From positions 9,206,349 through 9,270,348 of the forward strand of contig OX439129.1 of assembly GCA_949318235.1 (NCBI GenBank): a DNA stretch of 64,000 bases, read 5' to 3'. Position numbers and translations under genes: made by a program. The DNA comes from Ecdyonurus torrentis (taxonomy: Eukaryota; Arthropoda; Insecta; Ephemeroptera; Heptageniidae). The notes beneath the pieces were generated by a model. That model had not been told where the DNA came from and did not search any database. It saw nothing but the letters and a program-made list of their open reading frames with translations. Shown here one piece after another: positions 36,312 through 48,708 of this stretch (positions within the stretch are counted from its first letter, which is position 1; each line of letters starts with the position of its first letter).

Positions 36312-37214
36312 CTCTGACACAACTTTATTACAAATCCAAAACGTATTTGTAACGCGAATAAAATATAAAAATAGCCAGCATAGTGAATGAAAAACATACT
36401 CAAATTCAGTTTTAAATATTATGGTATCATATATATTTTTTATAATATAATATAACGAATAGTGTATATTTATAGCTGAACGATATAAATAAATAAACAA
36501 AAGAATATCATAATTTCCATTAACTTTCTCACAAATATCATGTAAAATCCTATTAGCTATTCTTAGTTTATGTATATTTTCTTCAGATACATTATTTAAA
36601 ATATTCAAAATTGATTTATTTATTTCATAAAATAAAATATATATCACATAACATAAAGTAAAAAACTGAAATTCTATAACAAATTGATAACTATTCGATA
36701 AAAAAGAACTTAAAGTATCAAAAAGATAAAATCCATCGATTTTTTGTCCATGATTAAAATTTAAATTAATGAAGGAAAACAGATTAAAAATATTCGCAAT
36801 AAACATAAGAGTGAGTATAATTTGTCGTGCTGAACCATTATAAGTAAACTTTAAAAGTTTGCACACATCATAAATTTGATTAAATACAACTAAAAACATA
36901 TTGTAACATGATATAATTACGTAAAACATATACAAGTAGTAACAAATAATAGAAATATTTGATATTAAAAATAAAAACTGTTCAGCTTGTGGAAAGTCTA
37001 ACATGACAAAAAAATAACGATAAATGAAATATAAATCATATAAAAGTGATAAAATTAATTTTATAATACTTAAATATAATACTTTAATATTTTGTTGGAA
37101 AATTAAAATATTTTTAACTTTAATAACATGAATATCAAGTGGAAATATACCAATTAACTTTGAAATTTGAAAAATAGGTTTTAGAATATAAATAATGATA
37201 TTCTCTGTAGCCAT
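36312..37214 (-). CDS. Gustatory receptor alternative first exon -1 (nearest to the - cassette)
   Basis: Intact, 301 codons. 'MATENIIIYILKPIFQISK' then 'LIGIFPLDIHV'; TM1 'ILSLLYDLYFIYRYFFVM' with YDLY in place of the RD motif; TM4 'QFVIEFQFFTLCYVIYILF' (QFF instead of QFW); 'ILHDICEKVNGNYDILLFIY' into TM5; end 'VTNTFWICNKVVSE' at GAG|gtaagt. With the exons at 38520 and 40109 it forms a 'GIFPLDI' subgroup. The predicted intron to the cassette is only 1.1 kb. Confidence 0.92.
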
Positions 37215-38180
37215 TTTGAAGTTGAACTAAAGTGTTACATTTATTATTTCAATAATATGTTGTGAAATAAAGTATCATCCACTTAGCTAAAGTTCAATAT
37301 TATTTTAATACACTAAGATATTAGTAATTATTAAAACACAAAAATATCGACTTCTCAACGCTCCTCACCATTTATAATAATGAGAATTTCAAAAGACATG
37401 AACACAAACATTAAGAATATTTATTTATTTGAAATGTTATTAATTCATAATAAAACGATAATTAAATTTGTATAGTTTGACTCGTGCTTTTTGTAAACTT
37501 TTTTAAAAGGTGTACATTTTACTTCAAAATAAATTGAATTACTTAGTATACATATAGCATATATGTATTATTGTTTAAACTTATGAATAAGAAAGATATA
37601 AAATTATATATATTGAAATAATCACTCTGTATTTTCCGAGAAGATAAAGAGTTGTTAAAAACCTATCGCTAAATTTACGTCAATTTTTTTTTATAATTTG
37701 CATAGTTAATATACTTGAAAGAGTTCTTTAAGCCAATAATTAAACTTATGACAACAATTGCTTAAATTTCCAGTAACAAATCTCATTTTATTTTAAATTT
37801 CTATAGTAATAATTATTGATCCTGAAATAAAATGCATGCAAAGTAAAATAAATTGTAGTTCTTTATTAGAAGCTGATAATCTTTAAAAATGGAACATTAA
37901 AAATGTTTAATAATAAATAAATATAAATAATAAAAAAACTAGGTTATTTTGAAGACAAAATTTTACATTTAAAATTTGTTAAAATTGAAAATTGTTTCAC
38001 TCGAACTAAAATATATAAATAATAATAAATGTGGGAGTTTATAATAATGTAGAAAGGTTAAAAGAAATTGACATTAAAACTAGGCACTTCAAATAAATGA
38101 CGTCATTAGAGTAAAGATAAAAAACGTGATTACTTATAGGAATAGACCGGAGAAAAACATAAGCATTTATATCACAGAAC

Positions 38181-38475
38181 ACTTGATGGGATTTACAAAA
38201 ATAACGTTAGTTTGTCCCAAAACCCAAGAGTAGCCCCGTAGCAGAGATTAGAAAATTCGATTTATGCAACCCGCATAACATTTTTATACTAATTTTTGCA
38301 TGTTTCTGACGTCATAAACATGAATTTTTACGCAAATTGCATACTTTACAGTTTTTTCACGCTCTCTCGTGGGGCTACATTAACATTTTGGTAAAAATTG
38401 TCATCAGTTTTGAAGATCCCATTTTGTGTTTATTCATCAAAAAGCACATGTTGTTTTATGCGGTCTATGGCTTTA
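38181..38475 (-). repeat. Dispersed repeat R5, copy 2 (reverse)
   Basis: Reverse complement of the 30816 copy: GTTTGTCCCAAAACCCAA, TTATGCAACCCGCATAACATTTTTA, TGACGTCATAAACATGAATTT, GATCCCATTTTGTGTTT. It lies just beyond the donor of the exon ending at 38520. Confidence 0.7.
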
Positions 38476-38519
38476 TTTATAGTATAATTTTACAACATAA
38501 TAAAGAATAATAATCTTAC

Positions 38520-39434
38520 CTCCGATTGTACCTTTTCACAAATCCAAAAAATTACGCCAACACGTACCAAATGAACAAGAAGCCAAGATATTGAAAAAAA
38601 TGTATAATATAAGTCTGATCGTAAAATAAATAAATCTAAAATATTTTTTAAAAATATAAACATTGAATACTGAATCGCAATATTAGCAAGACATAAAAAT
38701 ATTAAAATTGAAAAACTATAATTATTATTAACATTTTCACAAATTTCATTTAAAATTCCATAGGCTTCTCTTAAATTTGTCATTAATAATTCTGATACTA
38801 AATGTTTACTGGTAATAATATTAGATATCAATGAATTTATTTCTTGAATTAAAATATATATTATATAACACAAACTAAAGAATTGGAATTCTAACAATAT
38901 TTGATTGCAAGATGAAATAAATGAAGCAGAATGATCTAAGTAATCAATTAAATGTTTATCATAAAATATAAACTTATTAATAGCTACAGAAGAATGCAAA
39001 AATATACAAAGTCCAAGAGGTACTACAATTATTTTATTTGATAATTTTTTTAATTTAAACTCTATTAACTTTTCTGCTTTAGAAATTTTCAAAAATATAA
39101 TAAAAGATATTTTATAACTTTTTAAAATAAAATAAAACATAAATATCAAGTAAAGATTATAAAAAACACTTCCTATTAAGCCTAAAATTTGATCTGGTTC
39201 AATTTTTTCATTTTTTAATATACCACAAAATATTCGCCAAACAAAGTAAATGTCATACATTATCATTACTATAATTTTTATCAAACTTAAATATAACATA
39301 ATTTTACTTTGTGTAATAGTAAATTGACTTCCATATTTTATATCAATTGGAAATATTCCAACAAATTTTGAAATTTTAAAAATTAGTGTGATTATTTTTA
39401 AGCAACTGTGTTCATAAAGCATTTTGATGTTCAA
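38520..39434 (-). CDS. Gustatory receptor alternative first exon -2
   Basis: Intact, 305 codons from the first Met; residue 5 is also Met (39422) and aligns better with sibling starts. 'LIFKISKFVGIFPIDIKYG', TM1 'IVMIMYDIYFVWRIF', 'QILGLIGSVFYNLYLIFMFY' for TM2, 'ILLEFQFFSLCYIIYIL' in TM4, 'ICENVNNNYSFSILIFLCL' into TM5, 'VGVIFWICEKVQSE' before GAG|gtaaga. It is the closest - arm match to the + exon at 13831. Confidence 0.92.
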
Positions 39435-39672
39435 CTGAAAGTATTAAAATCTATAAACGTGTTCAATTTCTCTCACCACTTTAACATTACATACTTTTAA
39501 TTTTCAGCTTTGTATTTAGAGTGGAACTTTGAAATATTAATATGACTATGACACACTAAAATAATAATAATATTAATAATAATAATGTCACTGTCAACTG
39601 ATATGTTGAATTCACTTAATATATATTATTAATTATACTGCAATATAACATAGAGAATTTTTTTTTATGTTA

Positions 39673-39972
39673 AGGTGGTTTCATTCATGTTAAAGTTGAC
39701 GCCATAAGTGAGCGCTAATTAACATGGGCCAGTATGGGAAAATGACACATTTTGCCAGTTTAAAAATGCTTCGTAATATTTTTGAGAGCACTTATATTGT
39801 TACCAGGTAGAATTAGTTTTTCAAGTATGCAGGAAAAAAAAATAATAAAGAAGCTAATTTTCTAAAGAAAATAACCAAAAACTACGTTTGTCCTATGCTG
39901 TGCAATGTTATTCATTGCTCAAGAAGAGCATCGAAAAGCATTCAGAATGATGTCATACGCACACACCCTATA
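39673..39972. mobile_element. MITE with TAGGGTGT-type ends, copy 2
   Basis: Diverged sibling of 35932-36231; the right end ACACACCCTATA is kept, the left end is eroded to AAGGTGGTTTC. It covers the flank between two receptor exons. Confidence 0.6.
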
Positions 39973-40108
39973 TATTGGTGTTAAAGAATTGTGTCGTCTA
40001 TTTTTGCTTACTTTTGTAATCCCAAACTTATATAAAGGGGGAGTTCAATCAACTTTGCCAGTTATAAAACATTTTAGAATGGTAAAATAATAATAAATAA
40101 ATACATAC

Positions 40109-40997
40109 TTCCAAAATTACTTTCGTACAAATCCAAAATATTAATCCAAGCCGCATAGAATGAAAACTTAACCAACGCAATGCAGTAAAATTCAAATTTA
40201 ATTTAGCACTTAAAATTGTTACATCAAATATAATTTGAATTATTTTATAAATTTCATGCTGAATAGAAACATTAAATAAACATAAAAATATTAAAATATT
40301 TATTGCATAAGTTTTATTAACTTTTTCACAAATGTCAATTATATTTCCATAAGCAAGTCTACAATTATTTAAAACATGTTCCTGTTCTAACGTATTATAT
40401 AAAATTCCTTTTTTAATTATGTTGTTAATCTGATGTAATAATGTATAACATGTATAACATAAACTAAAAAAACTGTATTTCCATCATTAGTTGGTTAAAC
40501 GTAGATAAAAATGAAGCAAAAAGGTCCACAACTTAAAAAAAATTGCAATATTAAAATAAAGTTGTACGTAGGATTTATAAGCATAATTGTTATAAATAAT
40601 TTCCTTAAAATGTCATCATATTCATAATTAACTAAAAAACCTGCATGATGAATTTGTATAAAAATATCAGAAAACTAATTTGACAAAATAAAATAAAGTA
40701 TAATATATACTGTAAATATGCATGAAAGAACAAATTTCCAAGTAACTTTAAAATACTCGCAGGTTCCATTGCAAAAGTTGATGTTATAATAGTTATAGAG
40801 CTTCTATATAAATAATATAAATCATAAACAATCATTGTTAGTATTTTTGTAATGCTGTAAATATAAACTGTGGTATTTATTTGAATATTTAAATTATTTC
40901 TACTAGTAATTTGAAAGTCTAACGGAAAAATTCCAATTAATTTAGACACTTGAAAAATAGATTTAAGAGCGTGTATTATACTCTTACTTCTTTTCAT
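40109..40997 (-). pseudogene. Gustatory receptor alternative first exon -3, degraded
   Basis: The N-terminal 121 codons are open: 'MKRSKSIIHALKSIFQVSK', 'LIGIFPLDFQI', TM1 'ILTMIVYDLYYLYRSS', 'ILKLLGNLFFHAYLQYILYF'. After a stop at 40632 the exon continues in other frames: 'FNQLMMEIQFF' near 40490, then 'LAYGNIIDICEKVNKTYAIN' and an end 'GLIFWICTKVILE' at GAA|gtatgt. At least two frameshifts lie between about 40480 and 40640 and there is a stop just after the MEIQFF stretch. It is a clear relative of the exons at 36312 and 38520. Confidence 0.88.
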
Positions 40998-41398
40998 TTT
41001 TGATATAAACTAACATATTGTTTATACCTTTGTATAAATGGTAAATTTTGTATTGAATCCATTCAAATATTTATTTATTTACTTTTATCGTCCATTATTA
41101 GTATGTATATTAAATTGATAATGTCAACAACAAAAATTGAAAGGATGACAACTTTTAATATATGATGGTAATATTTAAAAGCAATAATATGAATAAAAGA
41201 AATTGCTTTCAGAAATTTTTACTTTATGCATAATTAAGTTATGACCAATAACACAATAGAAACACTTAGGAAATATTTTTATATATGAAAAAAAATTGAT
41301 ATAATATGTAATAAACTTTCGCAACATAATTGTCAGAATAATCTTAAAATTACATTAATCTTTTACAAAATAATATATTACTGCACTAATTTTTACAT

Positions 41399-41530
<132 letters not shown>

Positions 41531-41824
41531 TTTCACTTTAGATTATTAGATTTTTTTGTAAAGTGCATTATACCTACAGTACATACACCCTTTAGCAAGT
41601 GGTAATATCACTACATAGTTGTTAATACTGACAGATGATTTAATAACCTATCAGTACAACTTAAAAAATAGTCATGGAACTCCAAAATATCTTGTTAAGG
41701 GAATATAATTATGTTATTGAAAAGTGCAATTGCTTACAAATATCCTTTTTTTATGATAGAATCTAACTGTAATTGAAACTGAAAAATTCAACTAAAAAAG
41801 TTTAAAAAAAAAATGCACACTTAC

Positions 41825-42724
41825 CTCTGTGCTTATACAAATGCAGACAGCAAAAAATATGCAAAGCCTAAAACACTGGGATAAAATAGCTATATATGAA
41901 AAAAGGCTTTTTGCAGGGTAATTGGTACCGTAGAAAATATTGTACAAGGTCAATAATAAATTAAAAAAGTTATATTGTAATACTATGTTTGAGAAACAAA
42001 GAAACATAAGAATATGAATACCATAAATATCGTTAACCATTTCAATTATCTCTAATAATATTCTATATGAAGAAATAATTTTTACTAACTTATGCTCTGA
42101 AAAATATATTTTTTTAATCATTTTTCCAAGATTATAATTTATTGTTTTAAAGTAATTTAAAATGACAAAACATAATGCAAGAAATTGCAGTTCAATAGAA
42201 TATTGCACTATTGTAATGGCAAATGGTATCAATGTATTATAGATGGCTTGTAAACTTAGAGAATGAGATGAGTGAATTCGTGCCACCACCATTGTAAGAG
42301 GAAATACTGTATAGCATAAAATTAAAAATAGGATTTGCGTTTGCTTACTCTCTGGTATATGAACTAATTTTAATAAAATTTCTAGTTTTTTAAAAAGATT
42401 ATAAAATTTATCATTTTTGAAATTAGTAAATAATAATAAAGATGATATAAAGTAAATATCAAAGAATATGTTAAGGAAAAATAATAAAATATTATCACTT
42501 TGAATATTGTTTACCATTTTAAGTAATGGCTTAATAATATAAGTCAAATCACAAATAAATATTAAACAAATTTCTATGTATCCATATATAATGAGATTTC
42601 TACATGGTAAAAATATTATTTGATCATTTTTGTAGAATGTTAGTTGTGCCGGGAAAACACCGATAAATTTTGAGATTCTAAAAACTAATTCCACAGAGTT
42701 TAAAATCTTGTGTTGTAAATCCAT
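41825..42724 (-). CDS. Gustatory receptor alternative first exon -4
   Basis: Intact, 300 codons. 'LNSVELVFRISKFIGVFPAQ', an N-terminal loop 'YKNDQIIFLPCRNLIIYG', TM1 'EICLIFICDLTYIIKPLL', TM4 'QYSIELQFLALCFVILNYF' (QFL in place of QFW), 'IIEMVNDIYGIHILMFLCFS' into TM5, and 'LCIFFAVCICISTE' replacing the usual FWIC, before GAG|gtaagt. With the next exon it forms a divergent subgroup. Confidence 0.91.
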
Positions 42725-43545
42725 TTCTGTACAAAAACCTTCTGTGGTAAAGTAGCTTTTGAAAATACTATTTACTATGGTTGGAGAAACAAAAACTATT
42801 CAAGACAAAATTGATCAAATTTAATGAATTAAAACTTTTCATTATTCTCTGAATGACAAGTTGTTTCATAATATTTGCTTACGTCATGCTACTTAAAATA
42901 ATTACTTAAGTTATACTAAAAATATAATGAGTGTATTCAACATAATATTAAGTTGAAATTAAAAAATAATCGAATCAATATTATTTTATAAATGGAATAT
43001 ACATAAATATGAGCTCATTGTATAAAAATTAATTGAACTATTTTCAAAAATAATGTTGAAAAGAACTCTTCTTGTAAATAATGGTATTTGCTAAGATGTA
43101 TTTTCATTATTTTATTTCACAATTAATAACTGTAAATGCAGCATTAATTTAATTTTAATTTTATAGACTTTGTGATTTTTTTTTCGGTTAAGGGATGTAG
43201 TTATGGATGTATTGTACAGAAATATATCATACATTAATATCATGTATGGTTTGGAAAAGTAAAACAAAAAAATTAGAAATAATTTTAACAACTTTATACT
43301 TGATTAAATTTTTTTGATTATTTTTAAAATTACTGTGTTAAGTTTTATGAAGTCAAATTAAATTAAATTCAGAAGTGATAATAAAGTCCCCGAGTCCCCA
43401 ATATAAAAAGTTAGCTCTAAATAAGTTTAGTAAATCACAAATTTTATCTTAAATTTATCGTTTGCTGTTTTGGTATTTTGCCAAAAATAGGAAAAATTAA
43501 GCATTTTAAAGCCAAAATAAACTAAAATAATGATAATAAATAATA
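42725..43545. other. AT-rich inter-exon DNA
   Basis: No coding pattern or clear repeat seen; should hold any promoter of the exon starting at 42724. Confidence 0.5.
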
Positions 43546-43960
43546 AAGAGCACCCGTCCCCAAATCGTACGGTAGCGTATGGTTCCAGGGCTCGGGGTCG
43601 CGTCCGTCCCCGCCCAGGAGAGGACCTATTAGTGGGCGTGGGCCTCGTCCTCTGAAGCTTCGTAGTCTAGCTCACATTTTTGGACGAGAGGCGGCCAAGG
43701 CATGGGCTTGGGAGGCCAAGAGCCACCCTTAAGTGTCTTGGTAACTGTGAGCATCCAGTTCCAATAAGCGTGCAAAGAATTGTCCCACCGTGCGCAGTAG
43801 GACATTATCCCAATGGAGGCGGACAGGGTCTAGTGCCCAAATAGTCATCAATTCGGCTCCTAGCAAAATAGTCAAGAAGGTTTGGGTAGTGACAGGGTGC
43901 GTGCATCTTGGCTTCAGAGCCCGGTGCAAGCAACAGCCCCCCCCCCACCCATATCATTGA
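43545..43960. repeat. GC-rich foreign block, probably a retroposon fragment
   Basis: Abrupt change to about 55% GC (CCCGTCCCC, GGGCTCGGGGTCGCG, GGACGAGAGGCGGCC), ending in a C9 run. The - strand frame at 43729-43929 has 66 codons including 'ELMTIWALDPVRLHWDN', which matches no family I recognise. The GGACGAGAGG word recurs at about 46573 beside another GC-rich patch, so this is likely a repeat. It ends only about 40 bases after the donor of the exon ending at 43999. Confidence 0.5.
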
Positions 43961-43998
43961 GTGTGTAGATATAAATAATAATAATAATAATATCTTAC

Positions 43999-44916
43999 CT
44001 CTTGTTGTACTCTATTGCAAGAAAAAAACAATAAACATATTCTGAAACACTGTGGCAAAGCTTCAAGTAAATTTAATGATTGAAATACATCATCATCTGA
44101 ATTATGTAAGCTGTAGAACGTCTCATAAAATACTTTAATTAAAGCAAATAATGTAAACTGTAACATTGTATAAGACAATAATAAGAATATTAATATACAA
44201 AATCCATAAATATTGTTAGTTTTCTCTACTAAATGTTGAAGATTTTCGTACGCAACTTGTAATTTTAAAATACTTCTTTCTGATAAATTTGACATATTCA
44301 AATTAAGTTGATAATTTATTTTTCTATATAAAATAAAAATAATGTAACAGAATGTAAAAAATTGTGATTCAACTACCACATGTACAGTTTTTATAGAGAA
44401 TGATATAAAAATGTCAATAATAGCAAAGAAAGTCACGTAATTAGTTGAAGTTAATGTATTAGCTAATTGAATTAAAAGTGAAATAAAATTATGTGCATGA
44501 CAAAAACACAATAATATTATTATTTTATTTCGTGGAGAAACATTAATAGAAACAAAACAAGTAATATTTTCTATATATTTAAGTACATCACTAAAATTGA
44601 AATAAAAATCGTAAATAAAAATTAAAACAAATATAAGATAACCATAAAAGAGAATTGTAAGTACAATGAGTAATATATTACTTGCACTATTAGCTACACT
44701 ATTGATTAGTATATCAATATTAGCAATAAAATTTCTCATGTCAACAATTAAAAGAAATAAAATAAATATATTACTGTATATATACAATTTTGTATCTTTA
44801 ATTAAGAATATTTTTACTGAAAGTTTTGATTTAATATTTCCAGGAAATAGACCAAAAAATTTAGAAAACGTAAAAACTGGTTTCATTTCTTTAATAATAT
44901 TAACGCGTATCTTCAT
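43999..44916 (-). CDS. Gustatory receptor alternative first exon -5
   Basis: Intact, 306 codons. 'IIKEMKPVFTFSKFFGLFPG', TM1 'ILFLLIVDMRNFIANIDIL', TM3 'RNKIIILLCFCHAHNFISLL', TM4 'VHVVVESQFFTFCYIIFILY' (ESQFF), 'QHLVEKTNNIYGFCILIFLL' into TM5, 'ICLLFFSCNRVQQE' at the end. The donor GAG|gtaaga runs directly into a short (ATT)n. Among the more divergent - arm members. Confidence 0.91.
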
Positions 44917-45437
44917 TACAAAAACACAAGCTTGCCACTTGAATGTTACAATCTAAGTGAACAATTATTAGAGCAAAAATGAGGTCAATTTATTCATACA
45001 AACCAATATTGATCATCAATTATAAAAGATTGAATACAAAATTACAGGTTATTAGTAATCAGTTGACAGGTGTCTTATCAACTTTAAAACATAGGCTTGG
45101 AGATAACCTACTTCACTTGATTAAAACAATGCACGATGAATAAGTATGTACTCTATTTTAATGAATTGAGTCATTATTTTATTACAATACTATTTGTTAG
45201 TATAAGGATAACATAGTAATTGAAGACTTCAAAAAGTGGGATGAACTAAAAAAAAAAATATTAATTAAAAAAAAAATGTATGAAACCCAACAATACTAAC
45301 AAAGTGCCATCAACGACTTTGTGTTCCTGCCTCAATGTAACATGCTCTATTATGGGGTAATAAAGCAACCATAAATTGAGATGCATTTTTTAAGTTTATT
45401 ATTATTATTATTATTATTTTAGCTTCCTGACCCTTAA

Positions 45438-45831
45438 AGCCTTTGTCAGCTTATTTTTTTCCATCCTTTAGAATACTAGATTGATAATTACCATACTGTA
45501 TTATCCATGAATAAGACACCACCTCGTTGATTTTGTATTTATTTTCATTTTGACGGTTATTTCACGCATTTGACGTCACAATGTACCACCGCCAATCACA
45601 GTCACTGTTCTGGTCACGTGATAAATTTAAACCCCTCCCTCAAGTTCTTTACCCCTATCACGGCCCCATCGGTACATTGTGACGTCAGATGCGTGAAATA
45701 ACCATTAAAATGAAAATAAATAAATATAAATATAAAATCCACGTGTTGGTGTCTAATTTATGGATAATAAGGTATGGTAATTCTCAATATAGTATTTTAA
45801 ATGATAAAAAAAAAGTAAGTTGACAATGACT
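45438..45831. mobile_element. TTAA-flanked foldback MITE
   Basis: TTAA at 45434-45437 and 45832-45835; ends AGCCTTTGTCAGCTTAT and the inverted AAGTTGACAATGACT. The arms are long: ATAATTACCATACTGTATTATCC with GGATAATAAGGTATGGTAATT, and GGTTATTTCACGCATTTGACGTCACAATGTACC with GGTACATTGTGACGTCAGATGCGTGAAATAACC. The centre is GC-richer. No ORF. Confidence 0.8.
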
Positions 45832-46454
45832 TTAAAGCTACTATTTCCTGAATTTCAAGTTAATAGAATGAAAATAATAATAATAATTTCCACCTAAATT
45901 TCTAGTTTGAGTTCTGGTTGCTTTATTCCTCCATAAGGTAGCATATAAAATCAAGACAGTAACACAAAGTCATCTGAAAGAACTTTATCAATCACGTTGA
46001 TATGAATATTTAAATGTGTTAAATGTATATTTTTTCTATGAAAGTATGCCAATATGTATAACAGAGAGAGTTTAAGTTTCATCAAATCTAATAACTTTGT
46101 TTTTAATTCTAATTCTTCATTGGTTAAACGACTCAGTTGCAAGCTTTATTTATTTTTAGCAGGATAAAACTTATTGCCATTAATCTCCTGTATAAAAACA
46201 ATCAGGATAAGCGGTAGACAAAATGATCAGAGGTATTAAGAATTAATGGAATTTATCGTATATGGTAGCACTTTTTTATAGTTGGGAAAAAATTAGCTAT
46301 AGTATTCATCATTTCTCATATATCCATCTTTTATCAAAATACTATATAAATACAATGTGCTCTGAAGTATATATTCTTCAATAAGACTCTGCCCTCTATT
46401 ATATATATGCTTGTACCATTTTGTTTTGCTCATAGTATAATATATACACACACA

Positions 46455-46606
46455 TACATATCATGACGCCATAGTCCCTTTCGGGGTAGGCTAGGACGAA
46501 TCCTTTCTAGTAAGAGGGCTTACAATGATCAGCTCGGACCACCAAATCTTACAACGGCAGCACTCGCCACTATGGACGAGAGGTGCTCCAACTGCCTGGC
46601 CATATA
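46455..46606. repeat. GC-richer repeat fragment
   Basis: ATGACGCCATAGTCCCTTTCGGGGTAGGC to CAACTGCCTGGCC, ending at an (AT)n. It shares GGACGAGAGG with the block at 43545. Probably part of a transposable element; class unknown. Confidence 0.4.
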
Positions 46607-46620
46607 TATATACATATATA

Positions 46621-46680
<60 letters not shown>

Positions 46681-46683
<3 letters not shown>

Positions 46684-48640
46684 TGGCGTAGCCAGGATTT
46701 TACCACAGGGGGGGTTCAGGTCTGAATCAGACGGGGCGAAGCCCCCAAAAGCCCGCCGCAGGCGCGAAATTTTTTGAGGCCACGCCCATTTTTTTGATGA
46801 AATTTATGAATTTATTATGCATTTAATTTTAAATGAGGTAAAACTTAAGTTTGAGATTTTGACGTGCCAAAATGTGGATTTGCTTCTGACATACAAAATT
46901 AAAACTACTATTTTATTTGCTACATTATTAATATTTTATTTTAGAGACAATACTTGGTACTTAATACTTATAACTATTTTAGTCAATTTTGATTGGGAAT
47001 ATGACCAGCAAAAAAAATAAAAAATAATAATAATAAAATAAAAATGAAATGGAGAGAAAAGCTATAAATATAATGCCTAATTAAGCCACTCTATGATCAA
47101 GCAATGTGGATCTTTCATTAAACCAATGTTTTGATGCTCAAAATACTTTTAAAAGTGTGCATTTTTTTAAAAGAATTCTATAAAAAAAATATTTTAAAAT
47201 TAACTATAAAAATTATGAATTGCTGTATTCTTTGTATTTCATTTTATATAGCACTGCATTTACGCAGCCCGCAGAACGTAAAACACCTGATGACCGCAAC
47301 CCGAAGTACACAAAAACTTAGAAAAAAATATATATCATTATCATTAAACTTTACTGACAGAAAATACTTCCATTATTGTAAAAAGATGATTTCAGGAATA
47401 CAAAATTACAACCTTAAAAATAACTTTGAGCTTCAAATCATTTTTGGAACGCAAGACTTTTTTTTTTTTTTTTTTTTTTTTAGTTCGAAAGTATATATCA
47501 GGGAATTCAATGTTTTACAATAAAAGAAAAACCAATCAAAACTAAAGAGAATTTCAGCAACTCTTATACGCAATTTTTGCAATACCAATTTTACTTCTTT
47601 TTAGTCTTTTTTTTTCTGAAATTGGCTAATTGGCTAAAAATTATCGAGGACTAGAATAAACTTAATATATTTTGAAAATTTCCTTATACTATAGTATCGT
47701 TTGAAAGTTTTGTTTCTGTGTACGCTTTTGCAGTCTTGGGGTGTTCGAGTGCGACGTCGAACATTTTTCGAACAGCACAAACGAACTCAAACAGTTCGTG
47801 TGCGAGTTCGTTTGGATTTTTTGAGGTGTTCGAGTTCGTGTTCGACGAACACCATTTTCACTGCTGATTGTTCGAAATTTCAAACTCGAAGTCGAACACT
47901 TTTGCAATTAAGTTTTACATGTTAAAAGTTATAAATTAGTTAAAAATTTAAAATGAAAAATTGGTGTATATATTTATGTAAAATGAAAGGATTTTCAACC
48001 ATTTCCAATAATTATATTATACATACAAATATGTTTAAATAAAAAATAAAAACAAAAAAGTTTGTTTATTTGTGTAGTATTTTTTTTTAAATACTAACAG
48101 TTCGATCGAACAGTTCGTGATGAGTTCGAAATTGCAAAAAGTTCGAAATATTCGTTTTCGGATCGTGTTCGAAAGAATTTTAAGTGTTCGTTATTAGTTC
48201 GAGTTCAACTAAAATGGTGTTCGACCCCAACACTGCGCATTTGAAATCACGTCGTTTTTTATTTTCTTACCCATTCTATGCTATAGAGAACTGTGAAGTT
48301 TTTACTAATAAATATATATATATTTTTTTTTTCATGGAAAACAGAAAATTTACCATATTTAATGAAAAATCTAGTTATTTGTTTGGTTTACTACAAAATA
48401 TTTGGTACCTTAAAGGCTAATATAGTGTTTACCACTGTACTATGTATCAGTGAAGAATGTAAAATTAGTAACAAAAATAATAATAAACATATTCGAGCGA
48501 AGCGAGAAAATTTTTACGAAATTTTCTCCTAAAATATTATTTTTGTTTCAAAATTTTTGTTCACTTTGTATTTTTTTGTATCTTTTCCAAATCCACAGGG
48601 GGGGTTTGAACCCCCAAAACCCCCCCTGGCTACGCCACTG
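46681..48640. mobile_element. Non-autonomous hAT-type transposon, 1.96 kb, inserted in (AT)n
   Basis: Termini CAGTGGCGTAGCCAGGATTTT and (inverted) CCTGGCTACGCCACTG, a widely occurring hAT-type end, with ATATATAT on both sides; because the target is an AT repeat the 8-bp duplication cannot be proven. G/C runs flank the termini (CAGGGGGGG, CCCCCCC). The interior is AT-rich with no transposase frame; open stretches at 46817 and 47131 look non-coding. It carries a second hAT-type element at 47731-48235. Confidence 0.82.
47731..48235. mobile_element. Nested hAT-type MITE rich in GTTCGA
   Basis: Ends CAGTCTTGGGGTGTTCGA and inverted GTGTTCGACCCCAACACTG; flanks CGCTTTTG and CGCATTTG are 8 bp with one mismatch, a good hAT target duplication. 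TTCGA/TCGAA words are packed through both arms (for example GTGTTCGAGTTCGTGTTCGACGAACACC). About 505 bp with no ORF. It sits inside the larger element, so it is the younger insertion. Confidence 0.8.
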
Positions 48641-48708
48641 ATATATATATATATATATATATATTATTTACAAAATGGAATGTAATATTATAAATTAAAT
48701 GAACTTAC

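Noticed and set aside
45951..46142. A 63-codon - strand frame beginning MQLSRLTNEELELK
   Set aside because: Considered as a receptor loop fragment, but no membrane segment or neighbouring receptor residues align; no evidence that it is a gene.
47131..47523. 130-codon frame inside the hAT element
   Set aside because: Low-complexity, ending in a Phe run from poly(T); no transposase motifs.
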